Shown here in pieces: positions 18,945-28,391 of a DNA stretch of 64,000 nt. The notes under the pieces are model-generated. The model was not told where the DNA came from. It did no database searches and saw only the letters and a program-made list of their open reading frames with translations. The DNA is from Gammaproteobacteria bacterium (GTDB lineage Bacteria > Pseudomonadota > Gammaproteobacteria > GRL18). The number at the start of each line of letters is the position of its first letter. Within the stretch, counting starts at the first letter, position 1. The stretch lies in contig JADGDG010000018.1 of assembly GCA_016744995.1 (NCBI GenBank), forward strand, positions 17,278-81,277, given 5' to 3'. Position numbers and translations under genes: made by a program.

Positions 18945-21215
18945 ATGCAGCAATCTCAATTAAATCAATCATTAAATATTGATCTGGACAAGATCCCATC
19001 AATACCCCATGCATTACTTCAATTACTTGAAGCAATTCGTGATCCTGACTCTGAATTCACTGAAATTACAGAAATAATTCAGTCTGATCCGGCATTAACC
19101 AGCAGAGTAATGTCAATTGCAAGCTCTGGTGCTTTCTATCAATGGAGCCAAAACAAAGACTTCAATCGCTTGCTTGTTGCTATGGGCTTAAAGCTGGTTA
19201 AGAATATTGCCATCAATTCAGCCGTACAACAATTTTTCTCTCAATTTAATGTTGATAATGAGGGCTTGCTCGCTCAATTTTGGCAAACGTCATTAACCAC
19301 CGCTGTTATTGCCAGAGCATTGGCACATATGATTGGCTATCCCAATGAAGATGAAGCTTATGTTTCCGGTTTATTTCATAATATTGGTGAATTAATTTGT
19401 TTAACGCATAATGCCAATACTTATGCAAAGCTGGCAAAAGAACATAAGGATCAGCATCAAGAACACTCTTTGATTGAGCTTCACTCACAACGAAACACAA
19501 TGGAGCAAGATTTTATCGGTGCCAGTATTCCTGAAATAGGTCATTTGATTATTCAGGGCTTTGCTCCAGACTCTATGATGGGCGATGCAATTTTATATCA
19601 GCGTGAAACAGCTGAAAAAATAACAGGCGCCCCACACTTAGTACAGCTTATCAATCTAGCCGGTAAATTAGCTTCTCTGAATGAACAGCAAAAGCCTGAA
19701 GCTCAGATACCATCGATTGTATTAGAAAACAGAGAAAGTATTTTCAAGGAAGCTTCACATACCTTTGGATTGAGCCAAGCATTGTTAGAAGAAATGCTGC
19801 TTAAAAGTCACTCAGAATTTCTTAAAATAGCGGAAAGTCTGGGCATTACGATTGATGACAGCAATAGAGTTGAATTTGATAATGAACAGGTTCAATTAGA
19901 ATTAGCAGATAATGTACGAACAATTGCCTTATCAAGTTCTTTACAGAAAATAAACACCTGCCAATTAGAAAGCCGTTCAGAAAAAAACTTAATTGAACAA
20001 ATTATACAGAACCTCAGAATTTTGTTTGGTTTATCTCATTTTATTTATCTGACCTGTGATGAAGAATCCAGGCAATTAAAGATCCTCCCTTTAGCAGCCT
20101 GCAAAACAAATACCAATAAACAACTGGAATTAGTCGAACAGCTTAATATTTCATTAGATGCCAGTATGACTCTCCCGGTTCAGGCAATACATAAAGGCAT
20201 ACCTGTTACCTCACAAGATTCATTACAGGGTGAACCGAACAACAATAAAAAAACAGTCCCTGACAGACAATTATTGCGCTCCATGAATACAGAAGAAATG
20301 CTATGTATACCTCTTCTTGATAAAGATAAAAATAGTAGATATGGAGTCATCGTTGCAGGTCTGAGCAGCACGCAATTACAAAAAATTAAACATGAAAAAG
20401 GCTTATTATATGAATTTTCTATAGCCGCCTCTGATGTTATTTCTCAAGATCGGATTCTGGCTGAGCAATTGCAAGCCATTATGGAAGAACAGCATTCACT
20501 GCAGGCAACACAAATTCGAAAATTGGTGCATGAAGCAAAGAATCCTCTAGGCGTTATTCGAAATTATCTACAGGTACTTTCAATAAAATTAACAGATTCA
20601 AAGGATCCTAAATTACAGGGGCAACTTGAGATCCTGATGTCTGAAGTTGAGCGTGTGGGTGAAATTGTACTTCGAATAAGGGAAGTCCCCCAAAGCTCAG
20701 AAAATGATATTAGCCAGGTGGATATTAATTCAATTATTAATCAGTTAGTATCAATTTTTCAAGAGTCAATATTTCTAAAGTCAGGGATCAATACTGTTAT
20801 AGAATTAGATACCTCAATACCATTAATAAAAAGCAATACAAATACGTTAAAACAGATATTAACAAATCTTTTAAAAAATGCAGCCGAGGCAATGCCTGAT
20901 GGCGGTGAGATTAATATCACTACTCGAGATCAGGTTAATTTTAATGGCGAACATTTTATTGAGTTACGCATATCTGATTCAGGACCGGGGATCCCTAAAG
21001 AGATTTTAAAGAATCTTTTTAATCCTGTTAAAAGTACCAAGTCAGGAGAACACTCTGGCCTGGGGCTGAGTATTATAAAAAATCTTGTAAATGATCTGGG
21101 AGGCACCATTGGAGGCAGTAATCGTTCTTCAATGCTACACTCTTCAACTTCAGTTCAACAAGAAAATCCGGGAGCAGAGTTTATCATTCTGTTACCAAGA
21201 AGGCTTTTAACTTAA
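18945..21215 (+). CDS. HDOD-GAF-histidine kinase hybrid
   Basis: A 756 aa soluble protein (ATG 18945 preferred; a GTG at 18936 is possible). It has an N-terminal HDOD domain (about 8-215; IPSIPHALLQLLEAI, ITEIIQSDPALTSRVM), a GAF-like middle (about 335-500) and a C-terminal kinase. The H box is LVHEAKNPLGVIRNYL, followed by ILTNLLKNAAEAMPDGGEI (N box), DSGPGIP (G1) and SGLGLSIIKNLVNDLGG (G2). This unusual order suggests a cytoplasmic signal-integrating kinase. The neighbouring response regulator with GGDEF-EAL output, 128 bp downstream, is a plausible phosphotransfer partner. Confidence 0.87.
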   Translation: MQQSQLNQSLNIDLDKIPSIPHALLQLLEAIRDPDSEFTEITEIIQSDPALTSRVMSIASSGAFYQWSQNKDFNRLLVAMGLKLVKNIAINSAVQQFFSQFNVDNEGLLAQFWQTSLTTAVIARALAHMIGYPNEDEAYVSGLFHNIGELICLTHNANTYAKLAKEHKDQHQEHSLIELHSQRNTMEQDFIGASIPEIGHLIIQGFAPDSMMGDAILYQRETAEKITGAPHLVQLINLAGKLASLNEQQKPEAQIPSIVLENRESIFKEASHTFGLSQALLEEMLLKSHSEFLKIAESLGITIDDSNRVEFDNEQVQLELADNVRTIALSSSLQKINTCQLESRSEKNLIEQIIQNLRILFGLSHFIYLTCDEESRQLKILPLAACKTNTNKQLELVEQLNISLDASMTLPVQAIHKGIPVTSQDSLQGEPNNNKKTVPDRQLLRSMNTEEMLCIPLLDKDKNSRYGVIVAGLSSTQLQKIKHEKGLLYEFSIAASDVISQDRILAEQLQAIMEEQHSLQATQIRKLVHEAKNPLGVIRNYLQVLSIKLTDSKDPKLQGQLEILMSEVERVGEIVLRIREVPQSSENDISQVDINSIINQLVSIFQESIFLKSGINTVIELDTSIPLIKSNTNTLKQILTNLLKNAAEAMPDGGEINITTRDQVNFNGEHFIELRISDSGPGIPKEILKNLFNPVKSTKSGEHSGLGLSIIKNLVNDLGGTIGGSNRSSMLHSSTSVQQENPGAEFIILLPRRLLT

Positions 21216-21227
21216 GAAAAGCCTTCG
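21200..21227 (+). terminator. Hairpin over stop codon of HDOD-kinase gene
   Basis: GAAGGCTTTT (21200-21209) and AAAAGCCTTC (21218-21227) form a perfect 10-bp stem with an 8-nt loop that contains the stop codon. No long T-tract follows, so it may be an RNA-stability or weak terminator structure. A second smaller hairpin (CCCC-AGATTTTT-GGGG, about 21270-21285) lies before the next gene. Confidence 0.4.
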
Positions 21228-21343
21228 ACAAAAATTTATACGTTAGATACAATAAAAAAGGCAGTTTTTCCCCAGATTTTTGGGGTCTAGGCTAATGATT
21301 TATTTAGTTAAATATCGAATAGACCCTGTCAGGAGAGCCATAA

Positions 21344-23554
21344 ATGAGAAATAACAGTACGGATGGTGATGGACACAAATCCTGTATGTATAAAAAAATA
21401 TTTGCAGCGGATGCTACTCCCATATCCATACTGGTGGCTGATGATGAAGAGTTAATGCGTCAAAGTGTTAAAGAACTTCTAAGCCTCTACAACTTAAATT
21501 GTACCTTAGTTAAAGATGGTCAGGAAGCCCTTGATATATTAGCTGAAAAAACATTTGATATTTTATTACTTGACTTGCTTATGCCCAGAGTTGACGGCTT
21601 TCAGGTTATGAAAGAGGTAAAACTCAAATACCCGAATACTGATATTGTTGTAACCAGTGGTGAAGCTACTTTTAAAAATGCAACTCTGGCAATGCGTCAT
21701 GGGGTAAAAGATTTTTTGCATAAGCCCTATGTGCCTAGTGAATTAATCAAAGTAATTAATAACCTTATTGAAAAACGGGAAATGAAGCAAAAGCTGGATG
21801 AAATGTCCCGTTGTATCCATGCATCAGAAAAACGTTACAGCTTTTTTGTGAACAACTCCCCTGATATCATTTATATGCTGGATCACAATGGCTATTTTTC
21901 CTTTGTAAATAAACGTGCAACAGAGTTGTTAGGCTATAAACAAGAAGATTTTATTGGTCATCATTATTCTAAATTTGTTCATGCAGAAGATATTGAACAA
22001 GCTCATTTTGCTTTTAGCAGCTCATGGAGTAATGTTGATATTGCACAAAAAGTTGAATTCAGGATGGTACCAAAATTTCAGGAACAGGAACTTCGCTGTT
22101 TTGAATCCCGCTCAATTGCTATCAAGTTAGACGCATCCGAAATACCCGATAGAAATTCAACAGAAAAGCTTGTAGGTATTTATGGTGTTGCAAGGGATGT
22201 TACTGAACAAAAACGTCTGGATAAAGCCATCTATTTTCAAGTGTATCATGATGCATTGACTGAACTGCCAAACCGGGTTTTATTTCAGGATAGAATCAGT
22301 TTTGCAATGTCACAAGCCAGACGAAATAACAAAAAAATTGCAGTCATGTTTCTTGATATGGATCGTTTCAAAGTCGTTAATGATTCTTTAGGACATATTG
22401 CCGGAGATAAACTACTGCAAAAAATATCAAAACGACTGCAACTTTGTATACGTGACAGTGACACTCTGGCCAGAGTCGGTGGTGATGAATTTAATCTAAT
22501 GCTATCTGATATTAGTTCAAAAGAGGATGTTAATAATCTGGTTGATAAAATTACACAATCATTAGAATCTCCTTTTATTATTGAAAATAATGAGATTTAT
22601 GTCACTTTTAGCATAGGCACCGCAATTTATCCTGAAGATGGTGATAACACAGAAACCCTGATCAAACATGCGGATATGGCAATGTATAGTATAAAAGGTA
22701 AGGGTAAGAATGGTCATGAATTCTTTTCACAAAAAATCAATGGCTTGCACGGGGGAGATTTATCAATTGAAAATGGCATAAGGAAGGCACTTCAGGAAAA
22801 TGAATTTGAAGTTTATTTTCAACCCCAATATGATGTTAAATCAGAGAAAATATCCGGTGTTGAAGCCTTAATACGCTGGAATCATCCACAAAAAGGGCTG
22901 ATTTCACCCGATGATTTTATTCCACTTGCAGAAGAAACCGGCTTAATTAATGATATCGGTGAATGGATGCTGGATGCATCGTGTTTAATTTTACAGAACT
23001 GGATAAAATCTCACTCAGTTTTATCTAACATTACTTTAGCAGTGAACATTTCCGCTTCTCAAATAGGTACAGATAATTTTGTCAATTCTGTGCTTGGTAC
23101 ATTAGAAAAATATAATATACAACCTGAACAACTGGAATTAGAAATCACTGAAAATACTTTGATGCAGAACATGGATATAGTGGTTGATAAACTCAAGCAA
23201 CTGGCAACCCATGGGATTCTTTTTGCAGTAGATGATTTTGGAATGGGATATTCTTCACTCAGCTATCTGCAGGCGCTGCCACTAAATAACTTAAAAATTG
23301 ATCGTTCTTTTATATCAACAATACAAGTGCCTGGTGATAAAAACTCTATTATTACAGCTATGGTAGCAATGGCAAAAGAAATGGGTATGAATATTGTTGC
23401 TGAAGGGGTTGAGAGCAAAGTCCAGGTCGATTATGTCAAGGCTATTGGCTGCCCAACAGTGCAAGGCTATTGGTATGGTTCTCCAATGCCAACAGATAAG
23501 ATGCAGGTAATTGCCTTGAAACAGCTCGCTAACAATCAATTGAGAACAGCATAA
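21344..23554 (+). CDS. Response regulator with PAS-GGDEF-EAL output
   Basis: A 736 aa protein with a strong AGGAGA ribosome site. The receiver (about 28-145) has VADDEELMR, the acceptor Asp in ILLLDLLMPRVDGF and the lysine in DFLHKPY. The PAS domain (about 160-285; NNSPDIIYMLDHNGYFSFVN) is followed by a GGDEF domain with a canonical site (RVGGDEFNLML) and an EAL domain with GVEALIRW, ELEITENTL, DDFGMGYSS, LKIDRSF and NIVAEGVES. Both c-di-GMP synthesis and breakdown are possible. It follows the HDOD-kinase gene, a likely cognate kinase. Confidence 0.92.
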   Translation: MRNNSTDGDGHKSCMYKKIFAADATPISILVADDEELMRQSVKELLSLYNLNCTLVKDGQEALDILAEKTFDILLLDLLMPRVDGFQVMKEVKLKYPNTDIVVTSGEATFKNATLAMRHGVKDFLHKPYVPSELIKVINNLIEKREMKQKLDEMSRCIHASEKRYSFFVNNSPDIIYMLDHNGYFSFVNKRATELLGYKQEDFIGHHYSKFVHAEDIEQAHFAFSSSWSNVDIAQKVEFRMVPKFQEQELRCFESRSIAIKLDASEIPDRNSTEKLVGIYGVARDVTEQKRLDKAIYFQVYHDALTELPNRVLFQDRISFAMSQARRNNKKIAVMFLDMDRFKVVNDSLGHIAGDKLLQKISKRLQLCIRDSDTLARVGGDEFNLMLSDISSKEDVNNLVDKITQSLESPFIIENNEIYVTFSIGTAIYPEDGDNTETLIKHADMAMYSIKGKGKNGHEFFSQKINGLHGGDLSIENGIRKALQENEFEVYFQPQYDVKSEKISGVEALIRWNHPQKGLISPDDFIPLAEETGLINDIGEWMLDASCLILQNWIKSHSVLSNITLAVNISASQIGTDNFVNSVLGTLEKYNIQPEQLELEITENTLMQNMDIVVDKLKQLATHGILFAVDDFGMGYSSLSYLQALPLNNLKIDRSFISTIQVPGDKNSIITAMVAMAKEMGMNIVAEGVESKVQVDYVKAIGCPTVQGYWYGSPMPTDKMQVIALKQLANNQLRTA

Positions 23555-23577
23555 AATATCGCAGCAAAAATATGCTC

Positions 23578-24510
23578 TTATATAATCCTATCATAGTAGC
23601 GTCCCCTATAGAGCAATCTGGGATTGTCTTTATCATCTTTAAAGGCAGTTCGTGTATGTAAAACATTATTGCACAGCAGCCCCTGGCCCGCATTTAACTT
23701 TCCATGAAATAAATACTCACAACGACTATTGAGAATATCACGTAATGCCTGCTGTGCTTTTTGTGTCAGCTTATCGTCTTTCCAGATAACATTTCGTGCT
23801 CTGGCGGTATAGCGCATATGCAGACGTCCCTCTCGGGTGATCATAAAAACAGGACCGCTGCGATCCGGACGAACGAGTTTTCCATTGAGAACATTTTTTG
23901 GAATAGTCATGGCATCAGGTGCCATCATTGCTTTAATATAGTCCGGGTTTTCATCTCTGAGCATCATAAATGCTATTTCATGATCCCATAGTTGATTCTC
24001 TCCACCCTCTGCTGCAGGTCGGACACAATGCAGGATCATTGAGTAAATTTGTTCAGATAAACGATTGTAATAACCATCTGTGTGCCAGTTAATTCCTTTT
24101 TCACTATAAGGAATATAAATCGTGTGCAAACCTTCATCAACCACTTGAATGGAAGTAAAAGCATCATCATCGGCACATTCATTTTTATCCAGCTGACGGA
24201 TCCCCATCTGACGACCTATCAACTCTGGAATGGACTTATCTTCTTCAGCATCACCGTTAATGTCATAAATAGCCATATTGGTTTTGAGCAATAAGGTTTT
24301 TAACTGCAAACATTCCAGGGTAGTTAATGCTTTTGGATCATTAACAGGCACGATAAGCTGCTCTATTGATTGAGGATAATCTGATAGCTTTTTTTCTTTC
24401 CACTGAAGGAAAGCTGTATCATTGTCAAAATGAAATGGGCTTTCTGATATAGCAACAGAGCTATTCAAATCAGAGCTACCAAAATCAGAGCCAGCATCTG
24501 GAAGAGTCAT
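23578..24510 (-). CDS. TauD/TfdA-like Fe(II)/2-oxoglutarate dioxygenase
   Basis: A 310 aa protein with the iron-binding motif HTD in INWHTDGYYNRL and the distal histidine in CNNVLHTRTAF, followed by the arginines of PRLLYRGRYYD. This fits the TauD/TfdA clavaminate-synthase-like fold, which oxidises small molecules using 2-oxoglutarate and O2. The N-terminal 30 residues look disordered. The substrate cannot be inferred. Convergent with the GGDEF-EAL gene (24-bp gap). Confidence 0.78.
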   Translation of the reverse strand: MTLPDAGSDFGSSDLNSSVAISESPFHFDNDTAFLQWKEKKLSDYPQSIEQLIVPVNDPKALTTLECLQLKTLLLKTNMAIYDINGDAEEDKSIPELIGRQMGIRQLDKNECADDDAFTSIQVVDEGLHTIYIPYSEKGINWHTDGYYNRLSEQIYSMILHCVRPAAEGGENQLWDHEIAFMMLRDENPDYIKAMMAPDAMTIPKNVLNGKLVRPDRSGPVFMITREGRLHMRYTARARNVIWKDDKLTQKAQQALRDILNSRCEYLFHGKLNAGQGLLCNNVLHTRTAFKDDKDNPRLLYRGRYYDRII

Positions 24511-24678
24511 AAACTTTAGGTCAATTTGATGAAAAACAGAACTTTATATTCTAGTAAGAGCACTGCTTCACATATTTAAGAATAATTTAATGAAATATAA
24601 CAAAAAAATTGTTTTTTTTCAATATTTTCAATATGATAGCTGGGTTATAAAACAAATAAAAATGGGCTTGCAGGCCAA

Positions 24679-24727
24679 CCTACAATAAAATAGATACTAT
24701 TGTAGGGCTTGTAGGTGATCACCTACA
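24679..24727. repeat. Two adjacent palindromes in a 364-bp intergenic region
   Basis: CCTACAATA (24679-24687) pairs with TATTGTAGG (24698-24706), and directly after it lies the perfect 18-bp palindrome TGTAGGTGATCACCTACA (24710-24727). The arms share CCTACA, so alternative pairings are possible, as in attenuators or small repetitive elements. The rest of 24511-24874 is AT-rich with no recognisable gene. Confidence 0.6.
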
Positions 24728-24874
24728 GTTAAAGTCATATTTATCCTATGTATAGAAAAAGCAAATACCGATATAGTTATCTAAGCCTGGCTTAATACAG
24801 GTGAATGACTTTAATCGTTACTAATTTTATTGCTATTACAGCAACTCTAGCTTTATTACAATCCTGGGAACATT

Positions 24875-26173
24875 ATGAAAGTACTTGTTGTTGAAAGCTC
24901 CCGCTTTCATCAGATAATGATTTCACAAATCTTCAATAATGAGGGTTTAGTGGTCCGAATTGCCAACAATTGCGACGAAGCATTTGAAGCACTTGAAAAT
25001 GAGACTATGGACTTTGTCTGCACTGCTTATCATTTACCCTGTGGTCTGGATGGTATTAAACTAGCCCAATTAATACGCACAACACCAAAAACCAAAGATA
25101 TTCCAGTCATTTTACTAACATCCAATCAAATTGATAATTCCTTTGATCACGCCTATCACTCTGGTGTCACTGAAATCTATAATCGTTCTGATATCAATAC
25201 CTTGTCCAAAGATCTGAAATATTCCATTCAGAGCAAACGCAATGAAATTAACGCCCGGGTGTTGTTTATTGAAGACAGTAAAACTGTCGCAACCATGATG
25301 ACACAACAAATGGAATCAATGAAGATGGTTGTTGAACATTTTTTCAGCGCCGCTGAAGCGCTGGAAAAATTTAAAAAGTCTTCAATTGAATACGATATTA
25401 TTATTACTGATCTGCTGGTTGCAGGTACTCTCAGCGGCATGGGATTTGTCCGCGAAATACGAAAGATAATTCCCGATCGATCAAAACTGCCCATTCTGGT
25501 CATATCCGGGTTTGATGACGTCACACGCCGCATTGAATTATTGAACATAGGTGCCAATGACTATATTGTTAAACCCATTGTTAAAGAAGAGCTTGTTGCA
25601 CGACTCAGTAATCTGGTCACCACCAAACAATTGTTTGATCAGGTTAAAATCCAGCAGGAACAATTGTTCCAGCTTGCTATGACTGATCAGTTAACCGGCC
25701 TGTACAACCGCCACTCCTTGGCACAGTTACTGCCTAAATACTTCAGCCATTCTGTCAGACATTCCACACCATTGAGTCTGCTGGTTCTGGATATTGATCA
25801 TTTTAAACACATTAATGATAATCATGGACACTCAAAAGGTGATGATGTACTGAGAAAACTCGGCCAGCTTATTTCTGCCAATTTCCGCTCTGAAGATCTG
25901 GTTGCCCGTTATGGCGGCGAAGAATTTGTAGTTATTATGGCAAATTCCTCGCTAAGCCAGGCCATTGAAAAAGCAGAACAGCTTCGCACTCATATTGAGA
26001 CTCACTTAATTGAAGATCTGAAAGTAACTATTAGCATCGGTGTCACTAGTGCAGACAATCGTTCTAACTTTGAGCTCATGTTTAATCAGGCCGATACAGC
26101 CTTATATCATGCCAAAGAAAGTGGCCGCAATCAGACAATTACCTTTTCATCACCTGAAGTTGTTGTACAATAA
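24875..26173 (+). CDS. Dual-receiver diguanylate cyclase
   Basis: A 432 aa protein: receiver 1 (about 1-120), receiver 2 (about 125-245) and GGDEF (about 270-425). Receiver 1 has CTAYHLPCGLDG where the phospho-acceptor Asp should be, an Ala substitution, so it is likely a pseudo-receiver. Receiver 2 keeps the acidic FIEDS and the acceptor Asp in IIITDLLVAG. The cyclase site is RYGGEEFVVIM, an accepted active variant. The layout resembles PleD, where the second receiver helps dimerisation; here the roles seem swapped. It probably makes c-di-GMP when phosphorylated. Confidence 0.9.
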   Translation: MKVLVVESSRFHQIMISQIFNNEGLVVRIANNCDEAFEALENETMDFVCTAYHLPCGLDGIKLAQLIRTTPKTKDIPVILLTSNQIDNSFDHAYHSGVTEIYNRSDINTLSKDLKYSIQSKRNEINARVLFIEDSKTVATMMTQQMESMKMVVEHFFSAAEALEKFKKSSIEYDIIITDLLVAGTLSGMGFVREIRKIIPDRSKLPILVISGFDDVTRRIELLNIGANDYIVKPIVKEELVARLSNLVTTKQLFDQVKIQQEQLFQLAMTDQLTGLYNRHSLAQLLPKYFSHSVRHSTPLSLLVLDIDHFKHINDNHGHSKGDDVLRKLGQLISANFRSEDLVARYGGEEFVVIMANSSLSQAIEKAEQLRTHIETHLIEDLKVTISIGVTSADNRSNFELMFNQADTALYHAKESGRNQTITFSSPEVVVQ

Positions 26174-26261
26174 GAGCCTTCAGCCTGTACAAGAGCCTTC
26201 AGCTTGTACTAAGAGCCTTCAGCCTGTATAAGAGCCTTTAGCCTATATAGAACCTTCAGCC
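26172..26261. repeat. Tandem 19-20-bp repeats (AAGAGCCTTCAGCCTGTA)
   Basis: Four units starting at 26172, 26191, 26211 and 26230 plus a degraded fifth at 26249 share AAGAGCC(T)TTCAGCCTGTA with few changes. They begin at the stop codon of the diguanylate cyclase gene and end 23 bp before msrA. The core AAGAGCCTTCAGC is the same as in the queC internal repeat (49519-49662) and, inverted, in the 6630-6704 repeats. Confidence 0.9.
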
Positions 26262-26284
26262 AAAATATTTGAGGTGATAAAAAC

Positions 26285-26821
26285 ATGACAATAGAGTCAA
26301 TAACACTGGGCGGTGGTTGTTTTTGGTGTCTGGAAGCAACAATGAGCAAGCTTGAAGGTGTTAAGACAGTCATTTCAGGCTATGCCGATGGTGAAATAGC
26401 CAACCCGACCTATGAACAAATCTGTACCGGGACTACAGGGCATGCAGAGGTCGTTCAGATTACTTTTGATAGCGACATTATCAGCTTCCATACTCTATTA
26501 GATGTTTTTTTCGAACTCCATGATCCAACCACATTAAACCGTCAGGGTGCAGATTCAGGTAGCCAATATCGTTCCACTATTCTTTACCAGAATGACCACC
26601 AGTATGCTGAAGCCAGGCAATATATCAGTGAACTTAATAACAGCGGTAAATGGCCGTCACCCGTGGTCACAGACCTCAAGCCATTGGATATTTTTTACCA
26701 GGCAGAGAAATATCACCAAAATTATTTCCAGCTCAACCCTGCAAATCGTTATTGCCAGGTTGTTATCTCACCAAAACTGGAAAAACTTCAGCATAAATAT
26801 CAATCACTCTTGAAGCGTTAA
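26285..26821 (+). CDS. msrA: Peptide methionine sulfoxide reductase A
   Basis: A 178 aa MsrA with the catalytic cysteine in LGGGCFWCLEA, then GYADGEIANPTYEQICTGTTGHAE, typical of the family. HDPTTLNRQGADSGSQYRS follows, and a likely resolving cysteine is in NRYCQVVISPKLEKL near the C-terminus. It reduces methionine-S-sulfoxide using thioredoxin, probably in the cytoplasm as no signal peptide is present. GAGGTG lies upstream of the ATG. Its end overlaps a convergent membrane-protein gene by 4 bp. Confidence 0.95.
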   Translation: MTIESITLGGGCFWCLEATMSKLEGVKTVISGYADGEIANPTYEQICTGTTGHAEVVQITFDSDIISFHTLLDVFFELHDPTTLNRQGADSGSQYRSTILYQNDHQYAEARQYISELNNSGKWPSPVVTDLKPLDIFYQAEKYHQNYFQLNPANRYCQVVISPKLEKLQHKYQSLLKR

Positions 26822-27162
26822 TCCTTATCCGGTCCCTTGCACATCATATAAGCAAACATCCAGGTGGCTAAGAAAGGCAGTACTGACATATACAAATTAA
26901 GTTTCACAGAACAAAACAATGATTGCTCAATGCAGTTATAGGCATTGCTTGCAGCAGACATCCAGGCAAAAGCAGGAAGTGGAATGCCAGCATGTTCACC
27001 ATAAAGCAATAACCCTGGAGCCAGAAAGGCTGCCAGGAAAAGGCTGCGCCAGAGACAGGAAACCTGATGTTTTATCAGCCATTTTCTAAACAGCCAGATA
27101 ACCAGAAAATAAACCAGCAAGGCAATCAGCAGGCCTGCAATTATTGTAATTTCATTGTCCAA
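26818..27162 (-). CDS. Small integral membrane protein, unknown
   Basis: A 114 aa protein with three likely membrane helices (about 5-25, 38-55, 90-108). The loop between helices 2 and 3 has Cys and Tyr residues (AYNCIEQSLFCS). It has no family that I recognise. It is convergent with msrA, and 137 bp of non-coding DNA separate it from the divergent exported-protein gene. Confidence 0.6.
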   Translation of the reverse strand: MDNEITIIAGLLIALLVYFLVIWLFRKWLIKHQVSCLWRSLFLAAFLAPGLLLYGEHAGIPLPAFAWMSAASNAYNCIEQSLFCSVKLNLYMSVLPFLATWMFAYMMCKGPDKD

Positions 27163-27299
27163 AATATTGTTTCCTTATTTGCTCCAGGGTTATCCAGAAT
27201 AAACGCCTGATACAGTTTTTCTAAAAAAGAAATATATTATACTAATCTAATATTTTGTCAAAATGATATTTTACTTATTCAAACCTCAAAGGTCAGCAA

Positions 27300-27659
27300 A
27301 TGAAACACCACTTTTTCAGCTTTATACTTTTATTAATCACAGCCACTGCTTTTGCCGGTCAGGTTACAGTGCCCACTGTTCAGGTTAAATCTCTGGGCGA
27401 ACACAAATATCGTTTTGATGTTACCTTGCAGCATGCCGATAAAGACTGGGAGCATTATGCAAATCGATGGGAAATTTTAGATACACAAGGAAATATATTA
27501 GCAACAAGAACGCTGCATCATCCTCATGTTAACGAACAGCCGTTTACCCGCTCACTAACAACCGAACTGCCTGAGCATATTAAAACAGTTATTGTTCGCG
27601 GCCACGACAGTGTACATCAATATGGCAGCAAGGAAGTGACAGTGACACTTCCTCAGTAA
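27300..27659 (+). CDS. Periplasmic small protein, unknown
   Basis: A 119 aa protein with a clear signal peptide (MKHHFFSFILLLITATAFAG, cleavage near AFA-GQ) and an AAGG ribosome site. The mature part is a likely beta-sandwich, with histidine-rich patches (WEHYANRW, LHHPHV, RGHDSVHQY) that could bind metal. I recognise no family name. It ends 23 bp from the convergent doxX gene. Confidence 0.65.
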   Translation: MKHHFFSFILLLITATAFAGQVTVPTVQVKSLGEHKYRFDVTLQHADKDWEHYANRWEILDTQGNILATRTLHHPHVNEQPFTRSLTTELPEHIKTVIVRGHDSVHQYGSKEVTVTLPQ

Positions 27660-27682
27660 TCGTCGAAATCAGGTTCGGAGCA

Positions 27683-28123
27683 TTATTCCGGCGTATTTAT
27701 TTTTTTAGAAATTAATTGATCAATTGATAATGGGCTGGATCCGTAAAGAATATAAACCAGTATCATTAAGCCCCACAAGATATGATCAAGCATACCTGTA
27801 AAATTATAAAAATCAGTCAGTGCATAGGCATAAGCAGCCACTGCATTTAACACAAACAGTCCAATTGCTGCAGGACGTGTCATTAAACCAACCAGGATTA
27901 ATACGGGTAAAATTAATTCACCTGCAGTCCCCATCACAGCTGCAACTTCTGGTGATAGTAAAGGCACTGCATACTCATAGGCAAACAGGTCGATCGTGGA
28001 CTGCCACGATTGAATTTTAGTAAGACCTGATTGAAAAAAAACTTTTAATAAATACAGACGAACCACTAAATCAAAGCCATGGATCATCATGTCGTTTCGT
28101 GCAAACAATAATTTCTTAATCAT
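27683..28123 (-). CDS. DoxX-family membrane protein (BufD-like)
   Basis: A 146 aa protein with four hydrophobic helices and DoxX features: FFQSGLTKIQSW near the start, GTAGELILPVLILVGL in the middle and MLDHILWGLMILVYILYG at the end. DoxX proteins often accompany bufferin genes (bufA-bufB-bufC-doxX). Here it lies 268 bp downstream of a bufA-like gene on the same strand, with no bufB or bufC between. The hairpin and palindromic element in the gap may separate the transcripts. Confidence 0.8.
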   Translation of the reverse strand: MIKKLLFARNDMMIHGFDLVVRLYLLKVFFQSGLTKIQSWQSTIDLFAYEYAVPLLSPEVAAVMGTAGELILPVLILVGLMTRPAAIGLFVLNAVAAYAYALTDFYNFTGMLDHILWGLMILVYILYGSSPLSIDQLISKKINTPE

Positions 28124-28184
28124 TTTATTATTTCTTATTCTGGTGGGTGGAACTATGACTATTAACAGATAAGCCTGAAATAGA

Positions 28185-28220
28185 AGAGTATCAGCACTCT
28201 GTTTAAGTGGCTGATACTCT
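28185..28220 (-). terminator. 11-bp-stem hairpin upstream of doxX
   Basis: AGAGTATCAGC (28185-28195) and GCTGATACTCT (28210-28220) are perfect inverse complements with a 14-nt loop. It lies between the bufA-like gene and doxX. It could end the bufA transcript or regulate doxX. There is no T-tract typical of an intrinsic terminator. Confidence 0.45.
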
Positions 28221-28259
28221 CAAATAGGATGACTTAAGCCATCTTATTTTGTAACTGTT

Positions 28260-28382
28260 CAGCGTGTTTAGATTTTGCCCGAGTTCAAGGCTTTTTCGCA
28301 CGGAGAATGTGAGCATATAAGTATATGTGACCATTTGAGTACGAAAATAACGCAGAAATCGGGTAAAAGATGAATACGCTGA
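28260..28382. repeat. 123-bp imperfect palindromic element (MITE-like)
   Basis: The two halves mirror each other around about 28320. The ends are CAGCGT and ACGCTG, followed inward by GCCCGA/TCGGGT, TTTTCGCAC/GTACGAAAA and CATATA/TATATG at the centre. The outer 23 nt match at 18 positions. The sequence ends right before the bufA-like stop codon. The shape is that of a miniature non-autonomous element or a large RNA hairpin. Confidence 0.65.
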
Positions 28383-28391
28383 GTAGTTACC

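Noticed and set aside
25228..25557. 109-residue antisense frame in the diguanylate cyclase gene
   Set aside because: Antisense shadow of the second receiver domain.
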